Below are positions 1-14,800 of a stretch of 64,000 bases of DNA, in pieces. This stretch comes from Prosopocoilus inquinatus (lineage: Eukaryota > Arthropoda > Insecta > Coleoptera > Lucanidae), in contig JAYKNF010000014.1 in NCBI GenBank assembly GCA_036172665.1, forward strand, positions 2,035,001-2,099,000, read 5' to 3'. Under the pieces are notes generated by a model. The model was not told the origin of the DNA and ran no database searches. It worked only from the letters and a program-made list of their open reading frames with translations. The position numbers and the translations under genes are program-made. Numbering within the stretch: position 1 is the first letter of the stretch; the number at the start of each line of letters is the position of its first letter.

Positions 1-1560
1 ATGTTAGATATGTAAGGATCGTTTAGATACATCACAGGAACAACGCTAATAGGTGTTGTTTCGTTCAAAACTATTTCCAGCTTCTACTGCGTTCGAGAAC
101 TTTGTATCTCCCATCAGAGTTACTGGAGTCCGTCCAAACGTCAAATAACATGATAGGTGAGTAAGGATCGATTAGATACATCACAGGAACAACGCTAATA
201 TGTGTTGTTTCGTTTCAAACTATATCCAGCTGCTGCTGCGTCTGAAAATTTCATATCTCACATTAGAGTTACTGGAGTCCATCGAAACGTCAAATAACAT
301 AGTAGCTAAGTAAGGATCGATTAGATACATCACAGGAACAACGCTAATACGTGTTGTTTCGTTTAAAACTATTTCCAGCTCCTGCTGCGTCCGAAAACGT
401 CGTATCTCACATCAGAGTTACTGGAGTCCATCCAAACGTCAAATAACATGATAGATAAGTAAGGATCGATTAGATACAGCACAGGGACAACGCTAATACG
501 TGTTGTTTCGTTTAAAACTATTTCCAGCTCCAGCTGCGTCCAAAAACTTTGTATCTCACATCAGACTTACTGGAGTGTATCCAAACGTTAAATAACATGT
601 TAGATAAGTAAGGATCGTTTAGATACATCACAGGAACAACGCTAATAGGTGTTGTTTCGTTCAAAACTATTTCCAGCTTCTGCTGCGTCCGAAATTTTTG
701 TATCTCTCATCCTAGTTACTGGAGTCCATCCAAACGTCAAATAACATGATAGATGAGTAAGGATCGATTAGATACATCACAGGAACAACGCTAATACGTG
801 TTGTTTCGTTTAAAACTATTTCCAGCTTCTGCTGCGTCCGAAAACGTCGTATCTCACATCAGAGTTACTGGAGTCCATCCAAACGTCAAATAACATGATA
901 GATAAGTAAGGATCGATTAGATACAGCACAGGAACAACGCTAATACGTGTTGTTTCGTTTAAAACTATTTCCAGCTCCTGCTGCGTCCAAAAACTTTGTA
1001 TCTCACATCAGAGTTACTGGAGTCCATCCAAACGTCAAATAACATGATAGATGAGTAAGGATCGATTAGATACATCACAGGAACAACGCTAATACGTGTT
1101 GTTTCGTTTAAAACTATTTCCAGCTTCTGCTGCGTCCGAAAACTTCGTATCTCACATCAGAGTTACTGGAGTCCATCGAAACGTCAAATAACATGATAGA
1201 TAGGTAAGTATCGATTAGATACAGCACAGGAACAACGCTAATACGTGTTGTTTCGTTTAAAATTATTTCCAGCTCCTGCTGCGTCCAAAAACTTTGTATC
1301 TCACATCAGACTTACTGGAGTCCATCCAAACGTCAAATAACATGTTAGATAAGTAAGGATCGTTTAGATACATCACAGGAACAACGCTAATACGTGTTGT
1401 TTCGTTTAAAACTATTTCCAGCTCCTGCTGCGTCCAAAAACTTTGTATCTCACATCAGAGTTACTGGAGTCCATCCAAACGTCAAATAACATGATAGATA
1501 AGTAAGTATCGATTAGATACAGCACAGGAACAACGCTAATACGTGTTGTTTCGTTTAAAA

Positions 1561-2600
1561 CTATTTCCAGCTTCTGCTGCGTCCGATAACTTTGTATCTC
1601 ACATCAGAGTTACTGGAGTCTGTCCAAACGTCAAATAACATGATAGATGAGTAAGGATCGATTAGATACATTACAGGAACAACGCTAATATGTGTTGTTT
1701 CGTTTAAAACTATTTCCAGCTCCTGCTGCGTCCCAAAACTTTGTATCTCACATCAGACACTCTGGAGTCCATCCAAACGTCAAATAACATGTTAGATAAG
1801 TAAGGATCGTTTAGATACATCACAGGAACAACGCTAATACGTGTTGTTTCGTTTAAAACTATTTCCAGCTCCTGCTGCGTCCAAAAACTTTGTATCTCAC
1901 ATCAGACTTACTGGAGTGTATCCAAACGTTAAATAACATGTTAGATAAGGAAGGATCGTTTAGATACATCACAGGAACAACGCTAATAGGTGTTGTTTCG
2001 TTCAAAACTATTTCCAGCTTCTGCTGCGTCCGAAATCTTTGTATCTCTCATCCTAGTTACTGGAGTCCATCCAAACGTCAAATAACATGATAGATGAGTA
2101 AGGATCGATTAGATACATTACAGGAACAACGCTAATATGTGTTGTTTCGTTTAAAACTATTTCCAGCTGCTGCTGCGTCCGAAAACGTCATATCTCACAT
2201 CAGAGTTACTGGAGTCCATCGAAATGTCAAATAACATGATAGATAAGTAAGGATCGATTAGATACAGCACAGGAACAACGCTAATGCGTGTTGTTTCGTT
2301 CAAAACTATTTCCAGCTTCTGCTGCGTCCGAAAACGTCGAATCTCACATCAGAGTTACTGGAGCCCATCGAAACCTCAAATAACATGATAGATAAGTAAG
2401 GATCGATTAGATACATCACAGGATCATCGCTAATGCGTGTTGTTTCGTTTAAAACTATTTCCAGCTTCTGCTGCGTCCGAAAACGTCGTATCTCACATCA
2501 GAGTTACTGGAGCCCATCGAAACGTCAAATAACATGATAGATAAGTAAGGATCTATTAGATACAGCACAGGAACAACGCTTAAACGTGTTGTTTCGTTTA
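1561..2600 (+). repeat. Higher-order repeat block, 7 monomers, copy a
   Basis: About seven consecutive monomers reappear 4470 bp (30 x 149) downstream with the same order of variants. The run includes CGTCCGATAAC, the CATCAGACAC type, the TTAGATAAGGAAGG variant and the rare GGATCTATTAG monomer. The match breaks just before 1561 and just after 2600, where a different monomer subtype follows. Partial versions of the same order occur near 12.14, 14.07, 32.68 and 36.70 kb. Confidence 0.8.
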
Positions 2601-5600
2601 AAACTATTTCCAGCTTCTGCTGCGTCCGAAAACGTCGTATCTCACATCAGAGTTACTGGAGCCCATCGAAACGTCAAATAACATAATAGATAAGTAAGGA
2701 TCGATTAGATACAGCACAGGAACAACGCTAATACGTGGTGTTTCGTTTAAAACTATTTCCAGCTCCTGCTGCGTCCAAAAACTTTGTATCTCACATCAGA
2801 CTTACTGGAGTCCATCCAAACGTCAAATAACATGTTAGATAAGTAAGGATCGTTTAGATACATCACAGGAACAACGCTAATAGGTGGTGTTTCGTTCAAA
2901 ACTATTTCCAGCTTCTGCTGCTTCCGAAATCTTTGTATTTCTCATCAGAGTTACTGGAGTCCATCCAAACGTCAAATAACATGATAGATGAGTAAGGATC
3001 GATTATATACATCACAGGAACAACGCTAATACGTGTTGTTTCGTTTAAAACTATTTCCAGCTTCTGCTGCGTCCGAAAACGTCCTATCTCACATTAGAGT
3101 TACTGGAGTCCATCGAAACGTCAAATAACATAGTAGCTAAGTAAGGATCGATTAGATACATCACAGGAACAACGCTAATGCGTGTTGTTTCGTTTAAAAT
3201 TATTTCCAGCTTCTGCTGCGTCCGAAAACGTCGTATCTCACATCAGAGCTACTGGAGTCCATCGAAACGCCAAATAACATGATAGATAAGTAAGGATCGA
3301 TTAGATACAGCACAGGAACAACGCTAATACGTGTTGTTTCGTTTAAAACTATTTCCAGCTTCGGCTGCGTCCGAGAACTTCGTATATCAAGTCAGGGTTA
3401 CTGGAGTCCATCCAAACGTCAAATAACATGATAGATAAGTAAGGATCGATTAGATACATCACAGGAACAACGCTGATGCATGTTGTTTCGTTTAAAACTA
3501 TTTCTAGCTTCAGCTGCGTCCGAGAACTTCGTATCTCACATCTAAGTTACTGGAGTCCATCGTAACGCCAAATAACATGATATATGAGTAAGGATCGATT
3601 AGATACATCACAGGAACAACGCTAATGCGTGTTGTTTCGTTTAAAACTATTTCCAGCTTCTGCTGCGTCCGAGAACTTCGTATCTCACGTCAGGGTTACT
3701 GGAGTCCATCCAAACGTCAAATAACATGATAGATAAGTAAGGATCGATTAGATACAGCACAGGAACAACGCTAATACGTGTTGTTTCGTTTAAAACTATT
3801 TCCAGCTCCTGCTGCGTCCAAAAACTTTGTATCTCACATCAGACTTACTGGAGTGTATCCAAACGTTAAATAACATGTTAGATAAGTAAGGATCGTTTAG
3901 ATACATCACAGAAACAACGCTAATAGGTGTTGTTTCGTTCAAAACTATTTCCAGCTTCTGCTGCGTCCGAAATCTTTGTATCTCTCATCCTAGTTACTGG
4001 AGTCCATCCAAACGTCAAATAACATGATAGATGAGTAAGGATCGATTAGATACATCACAGGAACAACGCTAATACGTGTTGTTTCGTTTAATACTATTTC
4101 CAGCTTCTGCTGCGTCCGGAAACGTCGTATCTCACATCAGAGTTACTGGAGTCCATCGAAACGTCAAATAACATGATAGATGAGTAAGGATCGATTAGAT
4201 ACATCACAGGAACAACGCTAATGCTTGTTGTTTCGTTTAAAACTATTTCCAGCTCCTGCTGCGTCCCAAAACTTTGTATCTCACATCAGACTCACTGGAG
4301 TCCACCCAAACGTCAAATAACATGATAGATGAGTAAGGATCGATTAGATACATCACAGGAACAACGCTAATACGTGTTGTTTCGTTTAAAACTATTTCCA
4401 GCTTCTGCTGCGTCCGAAAACGTCGTATCTCACATCAGAGTTACTGGAGTCCATCGAAATGTCAAATAACATGATAGATAAGTAAGGATCGATTAGATAC
4501 AGCACAGGAACAACGCTAATGCGTGTTGTTTCGTTCAAAACTATTTCCAGCTTCTGCTGCGTCCGAAAACGTCGAATCTCACATCAGAGTAACTGGAGCC
4601 CATCGAAACGTCAAATAACATGATAGATAAGTAAGGATCGATTAGATACAGCACAGGAACAACGCTTAAACGTGTTGTTTCGTTTAAAACTATTTCCAGC
4701 TTCTGCTGCGTCCGAAAACGTCGAATCTCACATCAGAGTTACTGGAGCCCATCGAAACGTCAAATAACATGATAGATAAGTAAGGATCGATTAGATACAT
4801 CACAGGAACATCGCTAATGCGTGTTGTTTCGTTTAAAACTATTTCCAGCTTCTGCTGCGTCCGAAAACGTCCTATCTCACATCAGAGTTACTGGAGCCCA
4901 TCGAAACGTCAAATAACATGATAGATAAGTAAGGATCTATTAGATACAGCACAGGAACAACGCTTAAACGTGTTGTTTCGTTTAAAACTATTTCCAGCTT
5001 CTGCTGCGTCCGAAAACGTCGTATCTCACATCAGAGTTACTGGAGCCCATCGAAACGTCAAATAACATGATAGATAAGTAAGGATCGATTAGATACAGCA
5101 CAGGAACAACGCTAATACGTGTTGTTTCGTTTAAAACTATTTCCAGCTCCTGCTGCGTCCCAAAACTTTGTATCTCACATCAGACTTACTGGAGTGTATC
5201 CAAACGTTAAATAACATGTTAGATAAGTAAGGATCGTTTAGATACATCACAGGAACAACGCTAATAGGTGTTGTTTCGTTCAAAACTATTTCCAGCTTCT
5301 GCTGCGTCCGAAATCTTTGTATCTCTCATCAGAGTTACTGGAGTCCACCCAAACGTCAAACAACATGATAGATGAGTAAGGATCGATTAGATACATCACA
5401 GGAACAACGCTAATACGTGTTGTTTCGTTTAAAACTATTTCCAGCTTCTGCTGCGTCCGAAAACTTCGTATCTCACATCAGAGTTACTGGAGTTAATCCA
5501 AACGTCAAATAACATGATAGATAAGTAAGGATCGATTAGATACAGCACAGGAACAACGCTAATACGTGTTGTTTCGTTTAAAACTATTTCCAGCTCCTGC

Positions 5601-6030
5601 TGCGTCCAAAAACTTTGTATCTCACATCAGAGTTACTGGAGTCCATCCAAACGTCAAATAACATGATAGATGAGTAAGGATCGATTAGATACATCACAGG
5701 AACAACGCTAATACGTGTTGTTTCGTTTAAAACTATTTCCAGCTTCTGCTGCGTCCGAAAACTTCGTATCTCACATCAGAGTTACTGGAGTCCATCGAAA
5801 CGTCAAATAACATGATAGATAAGTAAGTATCGATTAGATACAGCACAGGAACAACGCTAATACGTGTTGTTTCGTTTAAAACTATTTCCAGCTCCTGCTG
5901 CGTCCAAAAACTTTGTATCTCACATCAGACATACTGGAGTCCATCCAAACGTCAAATAACATGTTAGATAATTAAGGATCGTTTAGATACATCACAGGAA
6001 CAACGCTAATACGTGTTGTTTCGTTCAAAA

Positions 6031-7070
6031 CTATTTCCAGCTTCTGCTGCGTCCGATAACTTTGTATCTCACATCAGAGTTACTGGAGTCTGTCCAAACG
6101 TCAAATAACATGATAGATGAGTAAGGATCGATTAGATACATTACAGGAACAACGCTAATATGTGTTGTTTCGTTTAAAACTATTTCCAGCTCCTGCTGCG
6201 TCCCAAAACTTTGTATCTCACATCAGACACACTGGAGTCCATCCAAACGTCAAATAACATGTTAGATAAGTAAGGATCGTTTAGATACATCACAGGAACA
6301 ACGCTAATACGTGTTGTTTCGTTTAAAACTATTTCCAGCTCCTGCTGCGTCCAAAAACTTTGTATCTCACATCAGACTTACTGGAGTGTATCCAAACGTT
6401 AAATAACATGTTAGATAAGGAAGGATCGTTTAGATACATCACAGGAACAACGCTAATAGGTGTTGTTTCGTTCAAAACTATTTCCAGCTTCTGCTGCGTC
6501 CGAAATCTTTGTATCTCTCATCCTAGTTACTGGAGTCCATCCAAACGTCAAATAACATGATAGATGAGTAAGGATCGATTAGATACATTACAGGAACAAC
6601 GCTAATATGTGTTGTTTCGTTTAAAACTATTTCCAGCTGCTGCTGCGTCCGAAAACGTCGTATCTCACATCAGAGTTACTGGAGTCCATCGAAATGTCAA
6701 ATAACATGATAGATAAGTAAGGATCGATTAGATACAGCACAGGAACAACGCTAATGCGTGTTGTTTCGTTCAAAACTATTTCCAGCTTCTGCTGCGTCCG
6801 AAAACGTCGAATCTCACATCAGAGTTACTGGAGCCCATCGAAACGTCAAATAACATGATAGATAAGTAAGGATCGATTAGATACATCACAGGAACATCGC
6901 TAATGCGTGTTGTTTCGTTTAAAACTATTTCCAGCTTCTGCTGCGTCCGAAAACGTCGTATCTCACATCAGAGTTACTGGAGCCCATCGAAACGTCAAAT
7001 AACATGATAGATAAGTAAGGATCTATTAGATACAGCACAGGAACAACGCTTAAACGTGTTGTTTCGTTTA
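6031..7070 (+). repeat. Higher-order repeat block, 7 monomers, copy b
   Basis: Second copy of the block at 1561-2600, offset by exactly 30 monomers. Only scattered single-base differences were seen, for example GACACACTGG here against GACACTCTGG in copy a. The flanking monomers differ, so the duplicated unit is limited to about seven monomers. Confidence 0.8.
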
Positions 7071-7679
7071 AAACTATTTCCAGCTCCTGCTGCGTCCCAA
7101 AACTTTGTATCTCACATCAGACACACTGGAGTCCATCCAAACGTCAAATAACATATTAGATAAGTAAGGATCGTTTAGATACATCACAGGAACAACGCTA
7201 ATAGGTGGTGTATCGTTCAAAAGTATTTCCAGCTACTGCTGCGTCCGAAATCTTTGTATCTCTCATCAGAGTTACTGGAGTCCACCCAAACGTCAAATAA
7301 CATGATAGATGAGTAAGGATCGATTAGATACATCACAGGAACAACGCTAATACGTGTTGTTTCGTTTAAAACTATTTCCAGCTTCTGCTGCGTCCGAAAA
7401 CGTCGTATCTCACATCAGAGTTACTGGAGTTAATCCAAACGTCAAATAACATGATAGATAAGTAAGGATCGATTAGATACAGCACAGGAACAACGCTAAT
7501 ACGTGTTGTTTCGTTTAAAACTATTTCCAGCTCCTGCTGCGTCCAAAAACTTTGTATCTCACTTCAGAGTTACTGGAGTCCATCCAAACGTCAAATAACA
7601 TGATAGATGAGTAAGGATCGATTAGATACATCACAGGAACAACGCTAATACGTGTTGTTTCGTTTAAAACTATTTCCAG

Positions 7680-9765
7680 CTTCTGCTGCGTCCGAAAACT
7701 TCGTATCTCACATCAGAGTTACTGGAGTCCATCGAAACGTCAAATAACATGATAGATAAGTAAGTATCGATTAGATACAGCACAGGAACAACGCTAATAC
7801 GTGTTGTTTCGTTTAAAACTATTTCCAGCTCCTGCTGTGTCCAAAAACTTTGTATCTCACATCAGACTTACTGGAGTCCATCCAAACGTCAAATAACATG
7901 TTAGATAAGTAAGGATCGTTTAGATACATCACAGGAACAACGCTAATACGTGTTGTTTCGTTCAAAACTATTTCCAGCTTCTACTGCGTCCGAGAACTTT
8001 GTATCTCCCATCAGAGTTACTGGAGTCCGTCCAAACGTCAAATAACATGATAGATGAGTAAGGATCGATTAGATACATCACAGGAACAACGCTAATATGT
8101 GTTGTTTCGTTTCAAACTATTTCCAGCTGCTGCTGCGTCTGAAAATTTCATATCTCACATTAGAGTTACTGGAGTCCATCGAAACGTCAAATAACATAGT
8201 AGCTAAGTAAGGATCGATTAGATACATCACAGGAACAACGCTAATACGTGTTGTTTCGTTTAAAACTATTTCCAGCTCCTGCTGCGTCCGAAAACGTCGT
8301 ATCTCACATCAGAGTTACTGGAGTCCATCCAAACGTCAAATAACATGATAGATAAGTAAGGATCGATTAGATACAGCACAGGGACAACGCTAATACGTGT
8401 TGTTTCGTTTAAAACTATTTCCAGCTCCAGCTGTGTCCAAAAACTTTGTATCTCACATCAGACTTACTGGAGTGTATCCAAACGTTAAATAACATGTTAG
8501 ATAAGTAAGGATCGTTTAGATACATCACAGGAACAACGCTAATAGGTGTTGTTTCGTTCAAAACTATTTCTAGCTTCTGCTGCGTCCGAAATCTTTTTAT
8601 CTCTCATCCTAGTTACTGGAGTCCATCCAAACGTCAAATAACATGATAGATGAGTAAGGATCGATTAGATACATCACAGGAACAACGCTAATACGTGTTG
8701 TTTCGTTTAATACTATTTCCAGCTTCTGCTGCGTCCGGAAACGTCGTATCTCACATCAGAGTTACTGGAGTCCATCGAAACGTCAAATAACATGATAGAT
8801 GAGTAAGGATCGATTAGATACATCACAGGAACAACGCTAATGCCTGTTGCTTCGTTTAAAACTATTTCCAGCTTCTGCTGCGTCCGAGAACTTCGTATCT
8901 CAAGTCAGGGTTACTGGAGTCCATCCAAACGTCAAATAACATGATAGATAAGTAAGGATCGATTAGATACAGCACAGGAACAACGCCAATACGTGTTGTT
9001 TCGTTTAAAACTATTTCCAGCTCCTGCTGCGTCCCAAAACTTTGTATCTCACATCAGACACACTGGAGTCCATCCAAACGTCAAATAACATGTTAGATAT
9101 GTAAGGATCGTTTAGATACATCACAGGAACAACGCTAATAGGTGGTGTATCGTTCAAAAGTATTTCCAGCTTCTGCTGCGTCCGAAATCTTTGTATCTCT
9201 CATCAGAGTTACTGGAGTCCACCCAAACGTCAAATAACATGATAGATGTGTAAGGATCGATTAGATACATCACAGGAACAACGCTAATACGTGTTGTTTC
9301 GTTTAAAACTATTTCCAGCTTCTGCTGCGTCCGAAAACGTCGTATCTCACATCAGAGTTACTGGAGTTAATCCAAACGTCAAATAACATGATAGATAAGT
9401 AAGGATCGATTAGATACAGCACAGGAATAACGCTAATACGTGTTGTTTCGTTTAAAACTATTTCCAGCTCCTGCTGCGTCCAAAAACTTTGTATCTCACA
9501 TCAGAGTTACTGGAGTCCATCCAAACGTCAAATAACATGATAGATGAGTAAGGATCGATTAGATACATCACAGGAACAACGCTAATACGTGTTGCTTCGT
9601 TCAAAACTATTTCCAGCTTCTGCTGCGTCCGAAATCTTTGTATCTCTCATCCTAGTTACTGGAGTCCATCCAAACGTCAAATAACATGATAGATGAGTAA
9701 GGATCGTTTAGATACATCACAGGAACAACGCTAATAGGTGGTGTATCGTTCAAAAGTATTTCCAG
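7680..9765 (+). repeat. 14-monomer tandem duplication, copy 1
   Basis: A 2086-bp (14 x 149) segment is followed directly by a near-identical copy. Shared rare variants in order include CTGCTGTGTCC, the TTCTACTGCGTCCGAG monomer with CTCCCATC, CTCCAGCTGTGTCC, TTTAATACTATT with CGTCCGGAAACG, AATGCCTGTTGC, and GATGTGTAAGG. Upstream of about 7680 the match stops. The mirror arm near 50-52 kb has only one copy, so the duplication is a later event in this arm. Confidence 0.88.
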
Positions 9766-11851
9766 CTTCTGCTGCGTCCGAAAACTTCGTATCTCACATC
9801 AGAGTTACTGGAGTCCATCGAAACGTCAAATAACATGATAGATAAGTAAGTATCGATTAGATACAGCACAGGAACAACGCTAATACGTGTTGTTTCGTTT
9901 AAAACTATTTCCAGCTCCTGCTGTGTCCAAAAACTTTGTATCTCACATCAGACTTACTGGAGTCCATCCAAACGTCAAATAACATGTTAGATAAGTAAGG
10001 ATCGTTTAGATACATCACAGGAACAACGCTAATACGTGTTGTTTCGTTCAAAACTATTTCCAGCTTCTACTGCGTCCGAGAACTTTGTATCTCCCATCAG
10101 AGTTACTGGAGTCCGTCCAAACGTCAAATAACATGATAGATGAGTAAGGATCGATTAGATACATCACAGGAACAACGCTAATATGTGTTGTTTCGTTTCA
10201 AACTATTTCCAGCTGCTGCTGCGTCTGAAAATTTCATATCTCACATTAGAGTTACTGGAGTCCATCGAAACGTCAAATAACATAGTAGCTAAGTAAGGAT
10301 CGATTAGATACATCACAGGAACAACGCTAATACGTGTTGTTTCGTTTAAAACTATTTCCAGCTCCTGCTGCGTCCGAAAACGTCGTATCTCACATCAGAG
10401 TTACTGGAGTCCATCCAAACGTCAAATAACATGATAGATAAGTAAGGATCGATTAGATACAGCACAGGGACAACGCTAATACGTGTTGTTTCGTTTAAAA
10501 CTATTTCCAGCTCCAGCTGTGTCCAAAAACTTTGTATCTCACATCAGACTTACTGGAGTGTATCCAAACGTTAAATAACATGTTAGATAAGTAAGGATCG
10601 TTTAGATACATCACAGGAACAACGCTAATAGGTGTTGTTTCGTTCAAAACTATTTCTAGCTTCTGCTGCGTCCGAAATCTTTTTATCTCTCATCCTAGTT
10701 ACTGGAGTCCATCCAAACGTCAAATAACATGATAGATGAGTAAGGATCGATTAGATACATCACAGGAACAACGCTAATACGTGTTGTTTCGTTTAATACT
10801 ATTTCCAGCTTCTGCTGCGTCCGGAAACGTCGTATCTCACATCAGAGTTACTGGAGTCCATCGAAACGTCAAATAACATGATAGATGAGTAAGGATCGAT
10901 TAGATACATCACAGGAACAACGCTAATGCCTGTTGCTTCGTTTAAAACTATTTCCAGCTTCTGCTGCGTCCGAGAACTTCGTATCTCACGTCAGGGTTAC
11001 TGGAGTCCATCCAAACGTCAAATAACATGATAGATAAGTAAGGATCGATTAGATACAGCACAGGAACAACGCCAATACGTGTTGTTTCGTTTAAAACTAT
11101 TTCCAGCTCCTGCTGCGTCCCAAAACTTTGTATCTCACATCAGACACACTGGAGTCCATCCAAACGTCAAATAACATGTTAGATATGTAAGGATCGTTTA
11201 GATACATCACAGGAACAACGCTAATAGGTGGTGTATCGTTCAAAAGTATTTCCAGCTTCTGCTGCGTCCGAAATCTTTGTATCTCTCATCAGAGTTACTG
11301 GAGTCCACCCAAACGTCAAATAACATGATAGATGTGTAAGGATCGATTAGATACATCACAGGAACAACGCTAATACGTGTTGTTTCGTTTAAAACTATTT
11401 CCAGCTTCTGCTGCGTCCGAAAACGTCGTATCTCACATCAGAGTTACTGGAGTTAATCCAAACGTCAAATAACATGATAGATAAGTAAGGATCGATTAGA
11501 TACAGCACAGGAATAACGCTAATACGTGTTGTTTCGTTTAAAACTATTTCCAGCTCCTGCTGCGTCCAAAAACTTTGTATCTCACATCAGAGTTACTGGA
11601 GTCCATCCAAACGTCAAATAACATGATAGATGAGTAAGGATCGATTAGATACATCACAGGAACAACGCTAATACGTGTTGCTTCGTTCAAAACTATTTCC
11701 AGCTTCTGCTGCGTCCGAAATCTTTGTATCTCTCATCCTAGTTACTGGAGTCCATCCAAACGTCAAATAACATGATAGATGAGTAAGGATCGTTTAGATA
11801 CATCACAGGAACAACGCTAATAGGTGGTGTATCGTTCAAAAGTATTTCCAG
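9766..11851 (+). repeat. 14-monomer tandem duplication, copy 2
   Basis: Second copy of 7680-9765, offset by 2086 bp. The one difference I noticed is CTCACGTCAGGG here versus CTCAAGTCAGGG in copy 1. Matching continues a short way past 11851 and is lost by about 12010, where CTGCGTCC and GACATACTGG replace CTGTGTCC and GACTTACTGG. The near-identity implies a recent unequal exchange. Confidence 0.88.
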
Positions 11852-14800
11852 CTTCTGCTGCGTCCGAAAACTTCGTATCTCACATCAGAGTTACTGGAGT
11901 CCATCGAAACGTCAAATAACATGATAGATAAGTAAGTATCGATTAGATACAGCACAGGAACAACGCTAATACGTGTTGTTTCGTTTAAAACTATTTCCAG
12001 CTCCTGCTGCGTCCAAAAACTTTGTATCTCACATCAGACATACTGGAGTCCATCCAAACGTCAATTAACATGTTAGATAATTAAGGATCGTTTAGATACA
12101 TCACAGGAACAACGCTAATACGTGTTGTTTCGTTCAAAACTATTTCCAGCTTCTGCTGCGTCCGATAACTTTGTATCTCACATCAGAGTTACTGGAGTCT
12201 GTCCAAACGTCAAATAACATGATAGATGAGTAAGGATCGATTAGATACATTACAGGAACAACGCTAATATGTGTTGTTTCGTTTAAAACTATTTCCAGCT
12301 CCTGCTGCGTCCCAAAACTTTGTATCTCACATCAGACACACTGGAGTCCATCCAAACGTCAAATAACATGTTAGATAAGTAAGGATCGTTTAGATACATC
12401 ACAGGAACAACGCTAATAGGTGTTGTTTCGTTCAAAACTATTTCCAGCTTCTGCTGCGTCCGAAATCTTTGTATCTCTCATCCTAGTTACCGGAGTCCAT
12501 CCAAACGTCAAATAACATGATAGATGAGTAAGGATCGATTAGATACATTACAGGAACAACGCTAATATGTGTTGTTTCGTTTAAAACTATTTCCAGCTGC
12601 TGCTGCGTCCGAAAACGTCGTATCTCACATCAGAGTTACTGGAGTCCATCGAAATGTCAAATAACATGATAGATAAGTAAGGATCGATTAGATACAGCAC
12701 AGGAACAACGCTAATGCGTGTTGTATCGTTCAAAACTATTTCCAGCTTCTGCTGCGTCCGAAAACGTCGAATCTCACATCAGAGTTACTGGAGCCCATCG
12801 AAACGTCAAATAACATGATAGGTAAGTAAGGATCGATTAGATACATCACAGGAACATCGCTAATGCGTGTTGTTTCGTTTAAAACTATTTCCAGCTTCTG
12901 ATGCGTCCGAAAACGTCGTATCTCACATCAGAGTTACTGGAGCCCATCGAAACGTCAAATAACATGATAGATAAGTAAGGATCTATTAGATACAGCACAG
13001 GAACAACGCTTAAACGTGTTGTTTCGTTTAAAACTATTTCCAGCTTCTGCTGCGTCCGAAAACGTCGTATCTCACATCAGAGTTACTGGAGCCCATCGAA
13101 ACGTCAAATAACATGATAGATAAGTAAGGATCGATTAGATACAGCACAGGAACAACGCTAATACGTGCTGTTTCGTTTAAAACTATTTCCAGCTCCTGCT
13201 GCGTCCCAAAACTTTGTATCTCACATCAGACTTACTGGAGTCCATCCAAACGTCAAATACCATGTTAGATAAGTAAGGATCGTTTAGATACATCACAGGA
13301 ACAACGCTAATAGGTGGTGTATCGTTCAAAAGTATTTCCAGCTTCTGCTGCGTCCGAAATCTTTGTATCTCTCATCAGAGTTACTGGAGTCCACCCAAAC
13401 GTCAAATAACATGATAGATGAGTAAGGATCGATTAGATACATCACAGGAACAACGCTAATACGTGTTGTTTCGTTTAAAACTATTTCCAGCTTCTGCTGC
13501 GTCCGAAAACGTCGTATCTCACATCAGAGTTACTGGAGTTAATCCAAACGTCAAATAACATGATAGATAAGTAAGGATCGATTAGATACAGCACAGGAAC
13601 AACGCTAATACGTGTTGTTTCGTTTAAAACTATTTCCAGCTCCTGCTGCGTCCAAAAACTTTGTATCTCACATCAGAGTTACTGGAGTCCATCCAAACAT
13701 CAAATAACATGATAGATGAGTAAGGATCGATTAGATACATCACAGGAACAACGCTAATACGTGTTGTTTCGTTTAAAACTATTTCCAGCTTCTGCTGCGT
13801 CCGAAAACTTCGTATCTCACACCAGAGTTACTGGAGTCCATCGAAACGTCAAATAACATGATAGATAAGTAAGTATCGATTAGATACAGCACAGGAACAA
13901 CGCTAATACGTGTTGTTTCGTTTAAAACTATTTCCAGCTCCTGCTGCGTCCAAAAACTTTGTATCTCACATCAGACTTACTGGAGATCATCGAAACGTCA
14001 AATAACATGATAGATAAGTAAGGATCGTTTAGATACATCACAGGAACAACGCTAATACGTGCTGTTTCGTTCAAAACTATTTCCAGCTTCTGCTGCGTCC
14101 GATAACTTTGTATCTCACATCAGAGTTACTGGAGTCTGTCCAAACGTCAAATAACATGATAGATGAGTAAGGATCGATTAGATACATTACAGGAACAACG
14201 CTAATATGTGTTGTTTCGTTTAAAACTATTTCCAGCTCCTGCTGCGTCCCAAAACTTTGTATCTCACATCAGACACACTGGAGTCCATCCAAACGTCAAA
14301 TAACATGTTAGATAAGTAAGGATCGTTTAGATACATCACAGGAACAACGCTAATACGTGTTGTTTCGTTTAAAACTATTTCCAGCTCCTGCTGCGTCCAA
14401 AAACTTTGTATCTCACATCAGACTTACTGGAGTGTATCCAAACGTTAAATAACATGTTAGATAAGGAAGGATCGTTTAGATACATCACAGGAACAACGCT
14501 AATAGGTGTTGTTTCGTTCAAAACTATTTCCAGCTTCTGCTGCGTCCGAAATCTATGTATCTCTCATCCTAGTTACTGGAGTCCGTCCAAACGTCAAATA
14601 ACATGTTAGATAAGTAAGGATCGTTTAGATACATCACAGGAACAACGCTAATACGTGTTGTTTCGTTTAAAACTATTTCCAGCTTCTGCTGCGTCCGAAA
14701 ACGTCGAATCTCACATCAGAGTTACTGGAGCCCATCGAAACGTCAAATAACATGATAGATAAGTAAGGATCGATTAGATACATCACAGGAACATCGCTAA

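Noticed and set aside
50..80. CENP-B box (TTCGTTTAAAAC resembles its first part)
   Set aside because: The essential CGGG half is absent in every monomer I inspected.
1890..2090. 66-67 codon open frames repeated at 1890, 6360, 14406, 17595, 24572, 43634, 47267, 53230 and 57700
   Set aside because: They are the same satellite monomers read through a frame that happens to lack a stop. No start context, no protein family, and they occur on both strands according to array orientation.
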